Source: Joostella atrarenae
Lineage (GTDB): Bacteria; Bacteroidota; Bacteroidia; Flavobacteriales; Flavobacteriaceae
Length of the DNA: 64,000 bases
Assembly: GCF_021764745.1 (NCBI RefSeq)
Contig: NZ_JAETXX010000015.1
Span: forward strand, 1-64,000
Direction: 5' to 3'
The position numbers and the translations under genes were made by a program. This document shows, in pieces, positions 1 through 9,364 of this stretch (position 1 is its first letter; the number at the start of each line of letters is the position of its first letter). The notes beneath the pieces are model-generated. The model did not search any database, was not told the origin of the DNA, and was given only the letters and a program-made list of their open reading frames with translations.

Positions 1-45
1 CTATGAAAATTGCTTTAAAGCATGACCAAATTGGTTATACTGCTA

Positions 46-444
46 CTACGGCTGTTTTATATACGCTCCTTCCCGTTTATTAGAAATAAGCGATCCATTT
101 GAAGCTTTATAAAATGAAAAATCCATATGTTCATTACCGTATGTAATTGTAAATGTATATTCATTTTTGGCAGCCTTCTCATAAACTACTGGAAATATCC
201 CTTCACTTTCCATATTATGTAATTTACTTTTATAGCTTGATATGAGTTTAGTATGACCATGCGTCATTATAAAATCATTTGAAGTAAACTTGTAACCATC
301 TAATACCACTCCCCTTTCTTTGCTAACCCATGTGCCTTGAATCCATGTTGGAGGATTAAAATATTGCACGTCTACAACCTCATTGTCATCTGATGAACTA
401 CATGAAATAACAATTAATAACCCGAATAATAGAAAATTTCTCAT
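46..444 (-). CDS. Small lipoprotein, lipocalin-like
   Basis: A 132-residue protein with a type II signal peptide ending in Val-Ile-Ser-Cys (Cys15), followed by Ser-Ser-Ser-Asp-Asp. A Ser/Asp-rich start after the lipid Cys is typical of flavobacterial lipoproteins and resembles their surface-export signal. A Trp-Ile-Gln-Gly-Thr-Trp motif near residue 35 looks like the first strand of the small lipocalin-like lipoproteins common in Bacteroidetes. No catalytic residues are visible and the ligand is unknown. The lipoprotein call is firm; the fold is a guess. It lies opposite the repeat array from a second lipoprotein of similar size (1140-1571), and the two may be distant relatives. Confidence 0.75.
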   Translation of the reverse strand: MRNFLLFGLLIVISCSSSDDNEVVDVQYFNPPTWIQGTWVSKERGVVLDGYKFTSNDFIMTHGHTKLISSYKSKLHNMESEGIFPVVYEKAAKNEYTFTITYGNEHMDFSFYKASNGSLISNKREGAYIKQP

Positions 445-634
445 AACAAATAACTTTTTGATTTACATAAAGTTACAGCTAAGACTAAGGGATTATCTAG
501 GGTCTATTTCCCCTTTTAGTCAAAACGTATCTAAAACAAGGTCGAGTAACATTTAAACCTCTTAAAATCAAATATTTATAGACTGAATTCTATTAGTTAC
601 TTATTTATAATATTAATTATTACAGGTCAATTCA

Positions 635-951
635 GTTGCCATACGTATAATTTGGCGTGAAAGACCTATCCAGATACGTTACCATACGTATAATTAGGCA
701 TGAAAGACATGTCCCGATACGTTGCTATACGTATAAGTTGGCGTGAAAGACCCATCCCGATACGTTGCCATACGTATAATTTGACGTAAAAGACCTATCC
801 CGATACGTTACCATACGTATAATTAAGCGTGAAAGACCTGTCCAGATACGTTACTATACGTATAATTAGGCATGAAAGACCTGTCCAGATACGTTGCCAT
901 ACGTATAATTAGGCGTGAAAGACCTATCCCGATACGTTGCCATACGTATAA
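635..951. repeat. 43-bp tandem repeat, seven full units plus a partial eighth
   Basis: Units begin at 635, 678, 721, 764, 807, 850 and 893, each exactly 43 bp, with a partial unit from 936 that decays after about 16 bp. Each unit carries the palindrome ATACGTAT (ATACGTATA context) and a conserved GTGAAAGAC-like segment; units differ at several positions. There are no spacers, so it is not a CRISPR array. Because 43 is not a multiple of three, the short ORFs crossing it are artefacts. The rest of the 445-1139 intergenic interval shows nothing else recognisable. Confidence 0.95.
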
Positions 952-1139
952 ATTATTATGTAAGACGTACTTAGATAGGTTAAGCAATATAAAACACCGA
1001 TTTTTATACTGTATTGAATGTAACATTACTAATAAATGTAAACACTACTACGATTTTTTTATCGGATATATTCTAAAATATTGTATGTTTGGGTGAAAAT
1101 AAATTTAACAAAAACACAAATTAACAAATTGAAAAAAGA

Positions 1140-1571
1140 ATGAGAAGAATATTTTTGCCCCTAATAATTGGACTTTTATTAATTTCCTGTTCATCTGATG
1201 ATGATAATCAAACTATAAGCTTAGATAAACAAATTCTTGAAGATTCATGGAATTTTCAGAGACATGGAGAAGTATGCTCCGAAGGATTTGATTTAGAAGA
1301 AGGCGCTCCCTTTGAGTTTAGGTTTTTAGCTGACAATACTATTGAATTTACTGATCCTGGATATCTAACAAGTTCTTATTACGAGTTAATAGGAAATGAA
1401 TTAACTCTTGAAACCGTCTATACGCTTCCTTCAGGTAGTAAGCGTAAGTTTATTGGTAACTATACTTATTCTGAAAGTAATGAAAATTTTACTGGTACTA
1501 ACTCATTTACAGCCTATAATGATGATGAAATACTTTGGGCTTGTGAAGGAACAACTAGTATTTTTAGATAA
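1140..1571 (+). CDS. Small lipoprotein, lipocalin-like
   Basis: A 143-residue protein with a lipoprotein signal peptide ending in Leu-Ile-Ser-Cys (Cys17) followed by Ser-Ser-Asp-Asp-Asp, the usual flavobacterial lipoprotein start. The rest is predicted beta-rich, with a Trp at the start of the mature domain (Asp-Ser-Trp-Asn-Phe) and two Cys residues (in Val-Cys-Ser and Ala-Cys-Glu) that could form a disulfide. This resembles lipocalin-like lipoproteins, but no specific family is certain. The start is an ATG after an A-rich leader without a Shine-Dalgarno site, normal for this phylum. It is transcribed away from the 43-bp repeat array. Confidence 0.75.
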   Translation: MRRIFLPLIIGLLLISCSSDDDNQTISLDKQILEDSWNFQRHGEVCSEGFDLEEGAPFEFRFLADNTIEFTDPGYLTSSYYELIGNELTLETVYTLPSGSKRKFIGNYTYSESNENFTGTNSFTAYNDDEILWACEGTTSIFR

Positions 1572-1623
1572 TAAATGAAATTCTAAAATTATTAATCACT
1601 AACACCCCTACTCATAACAAAAA

Positions 1624-3159
1624 CTAACCAAGCCAACCGTCTCGATCTAGGCTTCTGTACTGAATGGCTTCACTGATGTGACTTTCATTAATAGCATTCA
1701 CATTTTCTAAATCGGCAATTGTTCTTGATACTTTTAAAATACGGTCGTATGCTCTTGCTGAAAGATTTAGCCGTTCCATAGCACTTTTTAATAGTTGAAG
1801 AGAAGACGGTTGTAACTTACAATACTCACGGATTTGTTTGGTATTCATTTGAGCATTATTATTTATGGTGGGTAAGCCTTCAAAACGTTTTGTTTGAATC
1901 TCTCTAGATTTAGTTACCCGCTTTCGAATTACGGAACTGTGTTCGCCTTTTCGTTCGTCTGAAAGCTTTTCAAAAGGAACAGGAGTTACTTCTATATGAA
2001 TATCTATACGGTCTAAAAGCGGACCTGAAATCTTCCCTAAATAACGTTGCATTTCTGCTGGTGATGATGTTACAGGCGCATCTGGATCATTAAAATATCC
2101 CCCTGGACTAGGATTCATACTAGCAACCAACATAAAACTAGAAGGGTATGTTACCGTAAATTTAGCTCTAGAGATCGTCACCTCTCTATCTTCTAACGGT
2201 TGTCTCATTACTTCTAAAACGCCTCGTTTAAATTCTGGTAATTCATCTAAAAAAAGTACTCCGTTATGAGCCATCGAAATCTCTCCTGGTTGTGGGTAAG
2301 CACCGCCACCAACAAGGGCAACGTCCGAAATTGTATGATGTGGGCTCCGAAACGGACGAGAATTCATGATTCCTATATTGGCTGTTCTTCCTGTAACAGA
2401 ATGAATTTTAGTTGTTTCTAAAGCTTCATTCATCGTCATGGGTGGCAGAATTGAAGGAAGTCGCTTTGCTAACATTGTTTTTCCTGAGCCTGGTGGTCCT
2501 ATTAAAATAATATTATGTCCTCCTGCGGCAGCTATTTCCATGCTTCGCTTGATACTTTCTTGTCCTTTTACATCAGAAAAATCAAACTCTGGAAAATCCA
2601 ATGCTTTATTAAACTCCTCCTTTATATCTACAATAGTAGGTGTTAACGGAATTCCTTCATCAAAAAAAGCGATAACATCTTTTATATCTTTAATTCCATA
2701 GACATTAATTCCTTCCACAATAGCAGCTTCCTTAGCATTCTCTTCTGGAAGGATAAAACCTTTAAAACCTTCTTCTTTGGCGTTTATAGCTATTGGTAAC
2801 GCTCCTTTTATTGGTTGCAAAGTACCATCTAAAGAGAGTTCCCCCATGATTAAGTAATCTTCTAGACCATCTGCTTTTATTTGCTGTGAAGCTGTTAAAA
2901 TCCCTATGGCAAGAGTAAGATCGTATGCAGAACCTTCTTTAGGCAAGTCTGCTGGAGCCATATTGATGGTAATCTTTTTCCCTGGAATTTTAAATCCGTT
3001 ATACTGTAAGGCTGCCGCTATTCTATAATTACTCTCTTTTATGGCATTATCTGGCAAGCCAACCAAATGATACCCTATCCCCTGACCTATATTTACTTCT
3101 ACAGTTATTGTAGTTGCTTCAATACCAAACACCGAACTGCCGAAAATTTTTCTTAACAT
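1624..3159 (-). CDS. comM: YifB/ComM-family AAA+ ATPase (Mg-chelatase-like)
   Basis: 511 residues, the normal length for ComM/YifB. An N-terminal Lon-protease-like ChlI domain (about 1-170) is followed by an AAA+ module with Walker A GPPGSGKT at 221-228 and a Walker B region Leu-Phe-Leu-Asp-Glu near residue 295, then the C-terminal Mg-chelatase helical domain (about 400-500). In Vibrio and Haemophilus, ComM is a hexameric helicase that promotes branch migration during integration of transforming DNA; the same role is inferred here. The gene stands alone on the minus strand. Only the historical 'magnesium chelatase' label is misleading. Confidence 0.92.
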   Translation of the reverse strand: MLRKIFGSSVFGIEATTITVEVNIGQGIGYHLVGLPDNAIKESNYRIAAALQYNGFKIPGKKITINMAPADLPKEGSAYDLTLAIGILTASQQIKADGLEDYLIMGELSLDGTLQPIKGALPIAINAKEEGFKGFILPEENAKEAAIVEGINVYGIKDIKDVIAFFDEGIPLTPTIVDIKEEFNKALDFPEFDFSDVKGQESIKRSMEIAAAGGHNIILIGPPGSGKTMLAKRLPSILPPMTMNEALETTKIHSVTGRTANIGIMNSRPFRSPHHTISDVALVGGGAYPQPGEISMAHNGVLFLDELPEFKRGVLEVMRQPLEDREVTISRAKFTVTYPSSFMLVASMNPSPGGYFNDPDAPVTSSPAEMQRYLGKISGPLLDRIDIHIEVTPVPFEKLSDERKGEHSSVIRKRVTKSREIQTKRFEGLPTINNNAQMNTKQIREYCKLQPSSLQLLKSAMERLNLSARAYDRILKVSRTIADLENVNAINESHISEAIQYRSLDRDGWLG

Positions 3160-3191
3160 GTCATATTTTATTTACACTCCTAAATATAGTG

Positions 3192-3221
3192 AAAAAAATA
3201 AGCTCCAAATTGGAGCTTATT
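3192..3221 (-). terminator. Rho-independent terminator after the SSS symporter
   Basis: An 11-bp perfect stem (3197-3207 with 3211-3221, 3-nt loop), followed in the minus direction by a T-run (A-run 3192-3198 on plus). It lies about 40 nt past the stop codon of the symporter gene. Confidence 0.8.
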
Positions 3222-3260
3222 CTATAATCATATAATATGTTTTATTTCTACTGAAACTTA

Positions 3261-4910
3261 TTAAGAGAAGTATGCATAGATACCTATTACAATTGCACAA
3301 ATAGCAAGTCCTACAGGAACTAAATACTTGTAAGGTTCGATGCTTACTTTCTGCGTATACTCTAATTCGAAATCTGTATCTCTAGGTGCTATTTTACCAA
3401 TTATCAACATAATGATGATATTAATAACAAACAAAATTGCCATTACATGTAAATAATGTGGATAAGCAAGAGTACCTATTTCAACTAACTTATCAGGATC
3501 AGTAATCCCTGAAGCTTTTGCGGCTTCAATTGCATTATCTGCCATCATAGGTTTTACTATAAACTGACTAATAATATATAAAGCACTCCCAGAAATAATC
3601 CCAACTTTGGCAGCGATTGCTGGTACACGCTTGGTTGCGTATCCTACCACAATAATAGTAAGAATAGGAATACTATAACACCCATTTACTTCTTGTAAGT
3701 ATCCAAATAATCCGTTTGGAGCATTTGCAATAAGCGGTGCAATTAACATTGATGCTATTGCTAAAACAATTCCGAAGTATTTACCGTTTTTAATAACTGT
3801 AATCTCAGAAGCATCTTTATTGATATATTCTTTATAAAAATCAATACTAAACAACGTTACAGAACTATTTAAAGCACTGTTAAACGAACTTAATATAGCT
3901 CCGAATAATACAGCGGCAAAGAACCCTAATAATGCTGTAGGAAGCACTTTATTAACTAATAAAGGATATGCTTGATCTGGAGTTTCTAAGTCAGGCCCAA
4001 AAACATAAAAAGCAATGATCCCAGGAAGCACCACAATTAGCGGCCCTAATATTTTAATAAAAGCAGCTAGTAATAATCCTTTTTGACCTTCTTTTAAGTT
4101 TTTAGCAGCTAAAGCTCGTTGAATTATAGCTTGATTAGTACCCCAATAAAACAACTGCACAAGCATCATCCCTGTAAAAATAGTACTGAAAGGTACAGAA
4201 CTAGTACGATCTCCCATGGATTGGAATTTTTCTGGAGCCTCGTTCATTAAAATAGTAATACCTTCTGTAACAGAACCGTCTCCAATTAACATCAATCCAA
4301 AGAAAGGAATCATTAATCCTCCAATAAGAAGTCCAACAGCATTTACAGTATCTGAAATTGCTACTGCTCTTAATCCCCCAAAAATTGCGTAAATAGATCC
4401 GATAATTCCAATTACCCAAACACAAATCCAAATAGATGTGTTTAAAGAGACTCCTAATAAAGAAGGGATATCGAACATTGTAGAGATTGCCAAAGAACCA
4501 GAATACAATACGATTGGTAAAAATATAACTACATAACCTAATAAAAATAGCCCTGAAGCTATTGTTTTGGTTCCTTTATCATATCGAGTTTCTAAGAATT
4601 GAGGCACGGTAGTAAGTCCACCTTTTAAGTAACGAGGAAGTAAAAATATAGCAGTTACCACCATTGCTAGTGCTGCTAATGTTTCCCATGCCATTACAAG
4701 AATTCCTTCTGAATATGCTTGTCCGTTAAGACCTACAATCTGTTCTGTAGAAAGGTTTGTTAGTAATAACGACCCCGCAACAACTCCAGCAGTTAGACTA
4801 CGTCCTCCTAAGAAATATCCATCAGATGTGTTTTCGTTTGTTTTTTTTGTAGCAAAATATGCGATTACCGCCACTAAAAGCGTAAATCCTACAAAGGATA
4901 GTATTGCCAT
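3261..4910 (-). CDS. Sodium:solute symporter (SSS/SGLT family)
   Basis: 549 residues, strongly hydrophobic, with about 14 predicted transmembrane helices. The N-terminal Gly-Gly-Arg-Ser-Leu-Thr (35-40) and Asn-Leu-Ser-Thr-Glu-Gln (52-57) match the sugar-transporting vSGLT branch (GRSLT, N-x-S-x-E-Q) better than the proline or pantothenate branches. It most likely imports a sugar or related polyol with Na+ across the inner membrane. The exact substrate cannot be read from sequence, and no sugar-catabolic genes lie beside it. The start fits the short hydrophilic N-terminus before helix 1. A strong terminator follows, so it is probably monocistronic. Confidence 0.88.
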   Translation of the reverse strand: MAILSFVGFTLLVAVIAYFATKKTNENTSDGYFLGGRSLTAGVVAGSLLLTNLSTEQIVGLNGQAYSEGILVMAWETLAALAMVVTAIFLLPRYLKGGLTTVPQFLETRYDKGTKTIASGLFLLGYVVIFLPIVLYSGSLAISTMFDIPSLLGVSLNTSIWICVWVIGIIGSIYAIFGGLRAVAISDTVNAVGLLIGGLMIPFFGLMLIGDGSVTEGITILMNEAPEKFQSMGDRTSSVPFSTIFTGMMLVQLFYWGTNQAIIQRALAAKNLKEGQKGLLLAAFIKILGPLIVVLPGIIAFYVFGPDLETPDQAYPLLVNKVLPTALLGFFAAVLFGAILSSFNSALNSSVTLFSIDFYKEYINKDASEITVIKNGKYFGIVLAIASMLIAPLIANAPNGLFGYLQEVNGCYSIPILTIIVVGYATKRVPAIAAKVGIISGSALYIISQFIVKPMMADNAIEAAKASGITDPDKLVEIGTLAYPHYLHVMAILFVINIIIMLIIGKIAPRDTDFELEYTQKVSIEPYKYLVPVGLAICAIVIGIYAYFS

Positions 4911-5042
4911 ACCAAATAATAGTTAAAGTTAGATTGCGAATATATAATATTTCAATAAATTTATTTGAGATTTTGACAATTAAAAAGAGGCATTTTTGTT
5001 CATATTCGTACCTTTTTTGTTGCAAAGCTATTATGAAGAATC

Positions 5043-5073
5043 AAAAAAAGGTGCCTCGATTAGAGACACCTTT
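5043..5073 (-). terminator. Rho-independent terminator after the S15-type hydrolase
   Basis: An 11-bp stem with one mismatch (5047-5057 with 5063-5073), followed in the minus direction by seven T. It lies about 30 nt downstream of the stop at 5101. Confidence 0.75.
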
Positions 5074-5100
5074 GTATAAGCATGAGATTATAATTCGATA

Positions 5101-6939
5101 TTAGTCTAATACCTTAAATTCTATTTTCGAGGAATTATAAACTCTATGTGTTTGTTTTTTAAAGTCTTCCTTTTTTGCTTTAAAGATATTGTCTACATAC
5201 GTCTGCGGATTAATATCTATTAATGGGAACCAAGTACTTTGGATTTGCACTTGCATTTTATGTCCTTTTTTAAATGTATGGTAAATATCTTGAAGCTTAA
5301 TATTTACTGCTGTTTCTTCATTCGGTACAAAAGGCTCTGGATTTTCAAAACTATTTCTAAAACGTCCACGCATTACTTCACTACGCACCATCATATGGTA
5401 ATTACTCATTTGAAGGTAATCTTGTGTTTCTTCATAGTTTTCAGCATCAGCAGGGAAAACATCTATTACTTTAACCACCCAATCTGCAGCTGTTCCAGAA
5501 GTAGCTACTTTTAATTTCGCCATTATATCTCCAATAACAGTCATATCTTCTTCTAAAACTTGTGTTTCAAAAACTAAAACATCAGGTCTTCTTGCTGCAA
5601 AGCGCTGATCGTCGGTCATATACTTTCTAGGAGTAAAAACCATTTTTATGTCCTCGCTATATGGAACAGGTTTGTTAGGATCACTTATAAACTCTTCATA
5701 AGAATGTTGTAACGTCATTATTTCTCCCATAGATTGGTGCTGACCCAAACTATAAGTTTTCTCTTTTATGTTCTTTGGAGGCCATACATCATATGTATTC
5801 CACTCATTTATACCTGTATCATAAACATAAGCTTCAGGAAGTCCAGATTCACCTTTGCCTCCTTCTTTAAGAAAATGATTGAAGAATTTCGTTTCTATCT
5901 CCTCTTGAAAGAATTCAGAAATATTATCTCCAAAATATACATTCCCAATTGCTTGGCGCTCTTTTGTTCTCGCCCAATCACCATGACTCCATGGTCCCAT
6001 TACAATAGTATTGTAGTTATTACTACTCTTTTCTATTGTTTTATAAGTGGTAAGTGGCCCGTATAAATCTTCGGCATCAAACCAACCTCCAACAACCATT
6101 GTTGCTGGTTTTATATCTTCTAAATGCTGGATAATCCCTCTAGATTTCCAAAATTCATCATAGTTAGGGTGTTCCTTTAATTGCTGCCAGAATACATTAT
6201 CTTCTTTATAGTATTTATCTAGATTACTAAGAGGTCCTGCATCTAAGAAAAACTGATATTGGTCTTTACTTTCTAATTCAGGAAAATTGTACCAAGCTTC
6301 TGTTTTTTGACCGTCTTTCTCATAACCAAATAAAGAAGTTGCTCTCCAATAGCTCAATAAATAAGCTCCATTATGATGAAAATCATCAAAGAAGAAATCT
6401 GCAATACATGCTTGTGGAGATACCGCTTTTAAATTAGGATGCTCGCTTAACAATGAATAAGTAGAGTAAAATCCAGGGTATGAAATTCCCCAAACACCAA
6501 CGTTTTTATTCGTGTTTTTTACATTTTTCACCAACCAATCAATCGTGTCATAAGTATCTGATGCTTCATCAATTTCTTTCTTCTTTTTATTGGGAATAAA
6601 AGCACGCATATTATCATATACCCCTTCACTATTCCAACGTCCACGAACATCTTGATACACTATAATATTCCCTTCTTTCATCATCGTTTCATTAGGTCCA
6701 ATTTTAGAACGAAATTGGTTTTCTCCGTAAGGTTTACAGCTGTAAGGAGTTCTTTGCATTAGAATAGGATACTTCTTAGAAGTATCTTTTGGACTGTAAA
6801 TAGTAGTATGCAGTTTTATACCATCGCGCATTGTAATCATAACTTCCTGTTTGTTATAATTATCTTGAACGCTATATGTATCCTGTGCAGATAAGTAACT
6901 AAAGGATACTAATAAAAAGAGTAATAATATTTTTTTCAT
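5101..6939 (-). CDS. Exported CocE/NonD-type serine hydrolase, alpha-amino-acid ester hydrolase-like
   Basis: 612 residues with a signal peptide (about 1-19, ending Ser-Ala-Gln). An alpha/beta-hydrolase domain of the X-Pro dipeptidyl-peptidase S15 superfamily comes first. The nucleophile motif Gly-Ile-Ser-Tyr-Pro-Gly gives Ser153, Gly-Gly-Trp-Phe-Asp-Ala-Glu-Asp-Leu-Tyr gives Asp288, and Gly-Pro-Trp-Ser-His gives His319. A beta-sandwich PepX_C domain fills about 400-610. The GGW(F/Y)DAEDL context is typical of alpha-amino-acid ester hydrolases and glutaryl-7-ACA acylases, so hydrolysis of acyl or peptide ester/amide bonds in the periplasm is likely. Natural substrate unknown. It is transcribed alone and ends at its own terminator. 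Confidence 0.85.
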   Translation of the reverse strand: MKKILLLFLLVSFSYLSAQDTYSVQDNYNKQEVMITMRDGIKLHTTIYSPKDTSKKYPILMQRTPYSCKPYGENQFRSKIGPNETMMKEGNIIVYQDVRGRWNSEGVYDNMRAFIPNKKKKEIDEASDTYDTIDWLVKNVKNTNKNVGVWGISYPGFYSTYSLLSEHPNLKAVSPQACIADFFFDDFHHNGAYLLSYWRATSLFGYEKDGQKTEAWYNFPELESKDQYQFFLDAGPLSNLDKYYKEDNVFWQQLKEHPNYDEFWKSRGIIQHLEDIKPATMVVGGWFDAEDLYGPLTTYKTIEKSSNNYNTIVMGPWSHGDWARTKERQAIGNVYFGDNISEFFQEEIETKFFNHFLKEGGKGESGLPEAYVYDTGINEWNTYDVWPPKNIKEKTYSLGQHQSMGEIMTLQHSYEEFISDPNKPVPYSEDIKMVFTPRKYMTDDQRFAARRPDVLVFETQVLEEDMTVIGDIMAKLKVATSGTAADWVVKVIDVFPADAENYEETQDYLQMSNYHMMVRSEVMRGRFRNSFENPEPFVPNEETAVNIKLQDIYHTFKKGHKMQVQIQSTWFPLIDINPQTYVDNIFKAKKEDFKKQTHRVYNSSKIEFKVLD

Positions 6940-7206
6940 CTGAATAAATAAAAATTAGCTATTAGTTTAAGAAATTCAAATTTATTAGTATTTCCTGTAA
7001 TAGTGAATTTATAAAAGTTAAAAACTAACATATTTGATTAAAATTATACGTTGCGTTCTTTATTATTGTTGAAGTTTAGAAAAATAAATCACGAATTAAG
7101 TTTCATGCATCTAGAAATGTGTAATCCATTCAGATTTTCAGTTTAAATACAAGTCGATTTATAATCGACCTAAAATATAAGACATAAGCGATGTTATATG
7201 ATAATT

Positions 7207-7824
7207 TTACTTCAAAAACGGAATAGCAGGAAAATACCAACTTAATTTCCCCTTTTTTATCCTCATATAATTCTTAAATATTAATACAATGTTATACAAA
7301 TAAAGAACGCCTATAAGAGCAGTAAAGATTACTTCTTTATTCATTCTAAAATTTACTAAGGATGAAAATATATCAAAAAAATTAATATCGAATCTAATAT
7401 AAGAACCTTTTGTAGCTATCATTATGATGGAATAAAGTAACAAAGTCCAAGTGATCTGAAAACTAATTATCTTCTTTCCATAATTATCCACAAACTTTAT
7501 TTTATCCTTTTTCAAGATCCACATTACTAATGGGATTATTATCCCTAGCAATGGATGAAATAATAAACCTGCTAGAGCACTAAAGTTCAAAAGAGTTAGA
7601 TAACCTTTATCTTCAACATCTGCCCATTCTAAAAGATCGTCTGGCGTTACTCCAAGAGCTTGCGTTAACTTTAATAACGTATCACCTCTCGGAATTGATT
7701 CGCCTTTTTCAATTCGTTGAACTGTTCTAAGACTTAATTTTGATTCTTCCGATAGTTGTTCTTGAGAGAAACCTTTTCTATTTCTCAACTCTTTTACTTT
7801 AATTGCTAAGTTTTGATTATTCAT
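7207..7824 (-). CDS. XRE-type HTH fused to a DUF4870-like membrane domain
   Basis: 205 residues. The N-terminal 60 or so form a Cro/C1-type helix-turn-helix (Gln-Glu-Gln-Leu-Ser-Glu-Glu-Ser, then Leu-Arg-Thr-Val-Gln-Arg-Ile-Glu-Lys-Gly). The rest has three to four hydrophobic helices, with Ser-Ala-Leu-Ala-Gly-Leu-Leu-Phe-His-Pro and Phe-Val-Asp-Asn-Tyr-Gly typical of DUF4870. It is therefore a membrane-anchored putative transcription regulator, an architecture known in Bacteroidetes whose signal and targets are not. The C-terminal helix ends just after a Lys/Gly-rich loop. No obvious operator or divergent partner is visible. Confidence 0.8.
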   Translation of the reverse strand: MNNQNLAIKVKELRNRKGFSQEQLSEESKLSLRTVQRIEKGESIPRGDTLLKLTQALGVTPDDLLEWADVEDKGYLTLLNFSALAGLLFHPLLGIIIPLVMWILKKDKIKFVDNYGKKIISFQITWTLLLYSIIMIATKGSYIRFDINFFDIFSSLVNFRMNKEVIFTALIGVLYLYNIVLIFKNYMRIKKGKLSWYFPAIPFLK

Positions 7825-7992
7825 AATTCAATAATTTTAATGTTCACTAAGCAAAGGTATTTTAAGTCCGTTTTAGTTCTTACGTCACTATTATGACAAT
7901 TCTATGACAATTACGCCAATGTCTGACTCAAAAGTCATATAACTTTAAAATTACAGCTAGTTATTCATTTTTTATAGTTCTGATGCTTTTTA

Positions 7993-9231
7993 CTAATGAT
8001 TGATAAATTTTAGCGTTTGGGAAATCCAATCTTCATTATTATCAAGATAAATATCTGGTGAAACTCCAATCACTTCATATTCTAAAAACTGACTATTATC
8101 AATATCTGTTGGATGAAAAACAAAGTATTCGCTGGGTGTTATAACTTGGGTTTTAGAGTTCCAGCCATAAGACAATGCTCCAGCGGTATTATCACCTAAA
8201 ACAGTTACATTAGGTAGCTCGCTAACCTTTAAAAGGAACTGTTCTGCTGCGCTTCTTGTATTTCCATTGACCAAAACATATAGATTTCCGTTACGCACAA
8301 ATTTCTTAAGTAGTTTGTAGAACTGTTTAGAATTACGCTCACCTCCGCCAGTATTATCACGAAGATCTACAATAATATTTTCTGCCGTAAGTTTATTAGA
8401 GATTTTATCAGCAAAAGCATCTGCCTCTTTTAATAGATTTCCATAGCTCCCAAAACTCCCCAATTTTATATACTGAGTATTAGAAGCAACTATACTTAAT
8501 TCATAGTTATGATCAGGATAAGGTGGTTTGTAGTAATTAATTGTAGTGGTATCTTTTTTATAACCGAGCTTTAAAAATTGACCGTTTTTTATAACTCCTG
8601 AAGCACTTATTAACTTTTTACCGGTATGAGTTCCCGTAACAAATTGGTATCTATCGTTGATAGTATTGTATAGATTCAAAATAACATCTCCACGTTCCCA
8701 TGTATATAATGTAGATTTTAAAACTACTCCCCTATATGCTTTATCTGAAGTTTTATAAACTCCTATCTTTAAGTATTTTCCATAATAATATACTCCCTCA
8801 AGATCTTCTCTCTTTTTAGTTGATAATTCTTTTGAAAGAGAATCGATTGCTAATGTACTTTTAGGAAAGATCCTATTGGTTTCACTAGCTTTAAAGTCAG
8901 CCAAAATAGCTTCGTTATCAAATTCACTATAAGCTACAGATGTAGTATTCCCATAGATTTCCGTGTGTCTATCCTTTATAGGCAACAACAGTCTATTTAA
9001 CAGAATATAACAATCAAAAACAGGAGTTTCTTCTTTATTTATAGATGCTTTTAATTTTTGATACGAAGCTTTAAAATCGGATTCTATATTTCTCTTTTGA
9101 GATTTATAGGCTTTAGATTCTATCAATTCTTTATAAAGAAAATCTAAATCAGCCTTACAGTCGCACGTTGGAGATTGGGCGTTTGTATTCAGTATAAAAC
9201 AAAAAAAGAAGAGGCTGGAAATCAGTTTCAT
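7993..9231 (-). CDS. Exported S41-family (C-terminal processing type) peptidase
   Basis: 412 residues with a signal peptide ending Asn-Ala-Gln (about 1-19), so periplasmic or surface located. The C-terminal half carries the S41 signature: Ile-Ile-Val-Asp-Leu-Arg-Asp-Asn-Thr-Gly-Gly-Gly, then Asn-Gly-Asn-Thr-Arg-Ser-Ala-Ala-Glu-Gln-Phe, where the Ser is the expected nucleophile. No PDZ domain is obvious, so this is closer to the tail-specific-protease-like S41 lipases/peptidases of Bacteroidetes than to CtpA. Substrate unknown. It sits about 130 nt after the dsbD terminator and is probably transcribed alone. Confidence 0.82.
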   Translation of the reverse strand: MKLISSLFFFCFILNTNAQSPTCDCKADLDFLYKELIESKAYKSQKRNIESDFKASYQKLKASINKEETPVFDCYILLNRLLLPIKDRHTEIYGNTTSVAYSEFDNEAILADFKASETNRIFPKSTLAIDSLSKELSTKKREDLEGVYYYGKYLKIGVYKTSDKAYRGVVLKSTLYTWERGDVILNLYNTINDRYQFVTGTHTGKKLISASGVIKNGQFLKLGYKKDTTTINYYKPPYPDHNYELSIVASNTQYIKLGSFGSYGNLLKEADAFADKISNKLTAENIIVDLRDNTGGGERNSKQFYKLLKKFVRNGNLYVLVNGNTRSAAEQFLLKVSELPNVTVLGDNTAGALSYGWNSKTQVITPSEYFVFHPTDIDNSQFLEYEVIGVSPDIYLDNNEDWISQTLKFINH

Positions 9232-9263
9232 TATAAAGATAAGGTTAAATAATTACTAAAAAT

Positions 9264-9297
9264 AAAAAACCTCAAAGACTCTAGGAACCTTTGAGGT
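9264..9297 (-). terminator. Rho-independent terminator after the tilS-dsbD unit
   Basis: A 9-bp perfect stem (9269-9277 with 9289-9297, 11-nt loop), followed in the minus direction by a T-run (A-run 9264-9269 on plus). It lies 70 nt past the dsbD stop. Confidence 0.75.
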
Positions 9298-9364
9298 GAA
9301 TTTTATAAATTATTAAGTATGAATATTGCTTTATTCAGCTAAAAATCAAACTACTTTAAGTCTA

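Noticed and set aside
635-951. CRISPR array
   Set aside because: Units are contiguous 43-bp repeats with no unique spacers, and no cas genes are present.
823-1096. Overlapping short ORFs on both strands across the 43-bp repeats
   Set aside because: The repeat length is not a multiple of three, so the frames shift between units; composition is not coding.
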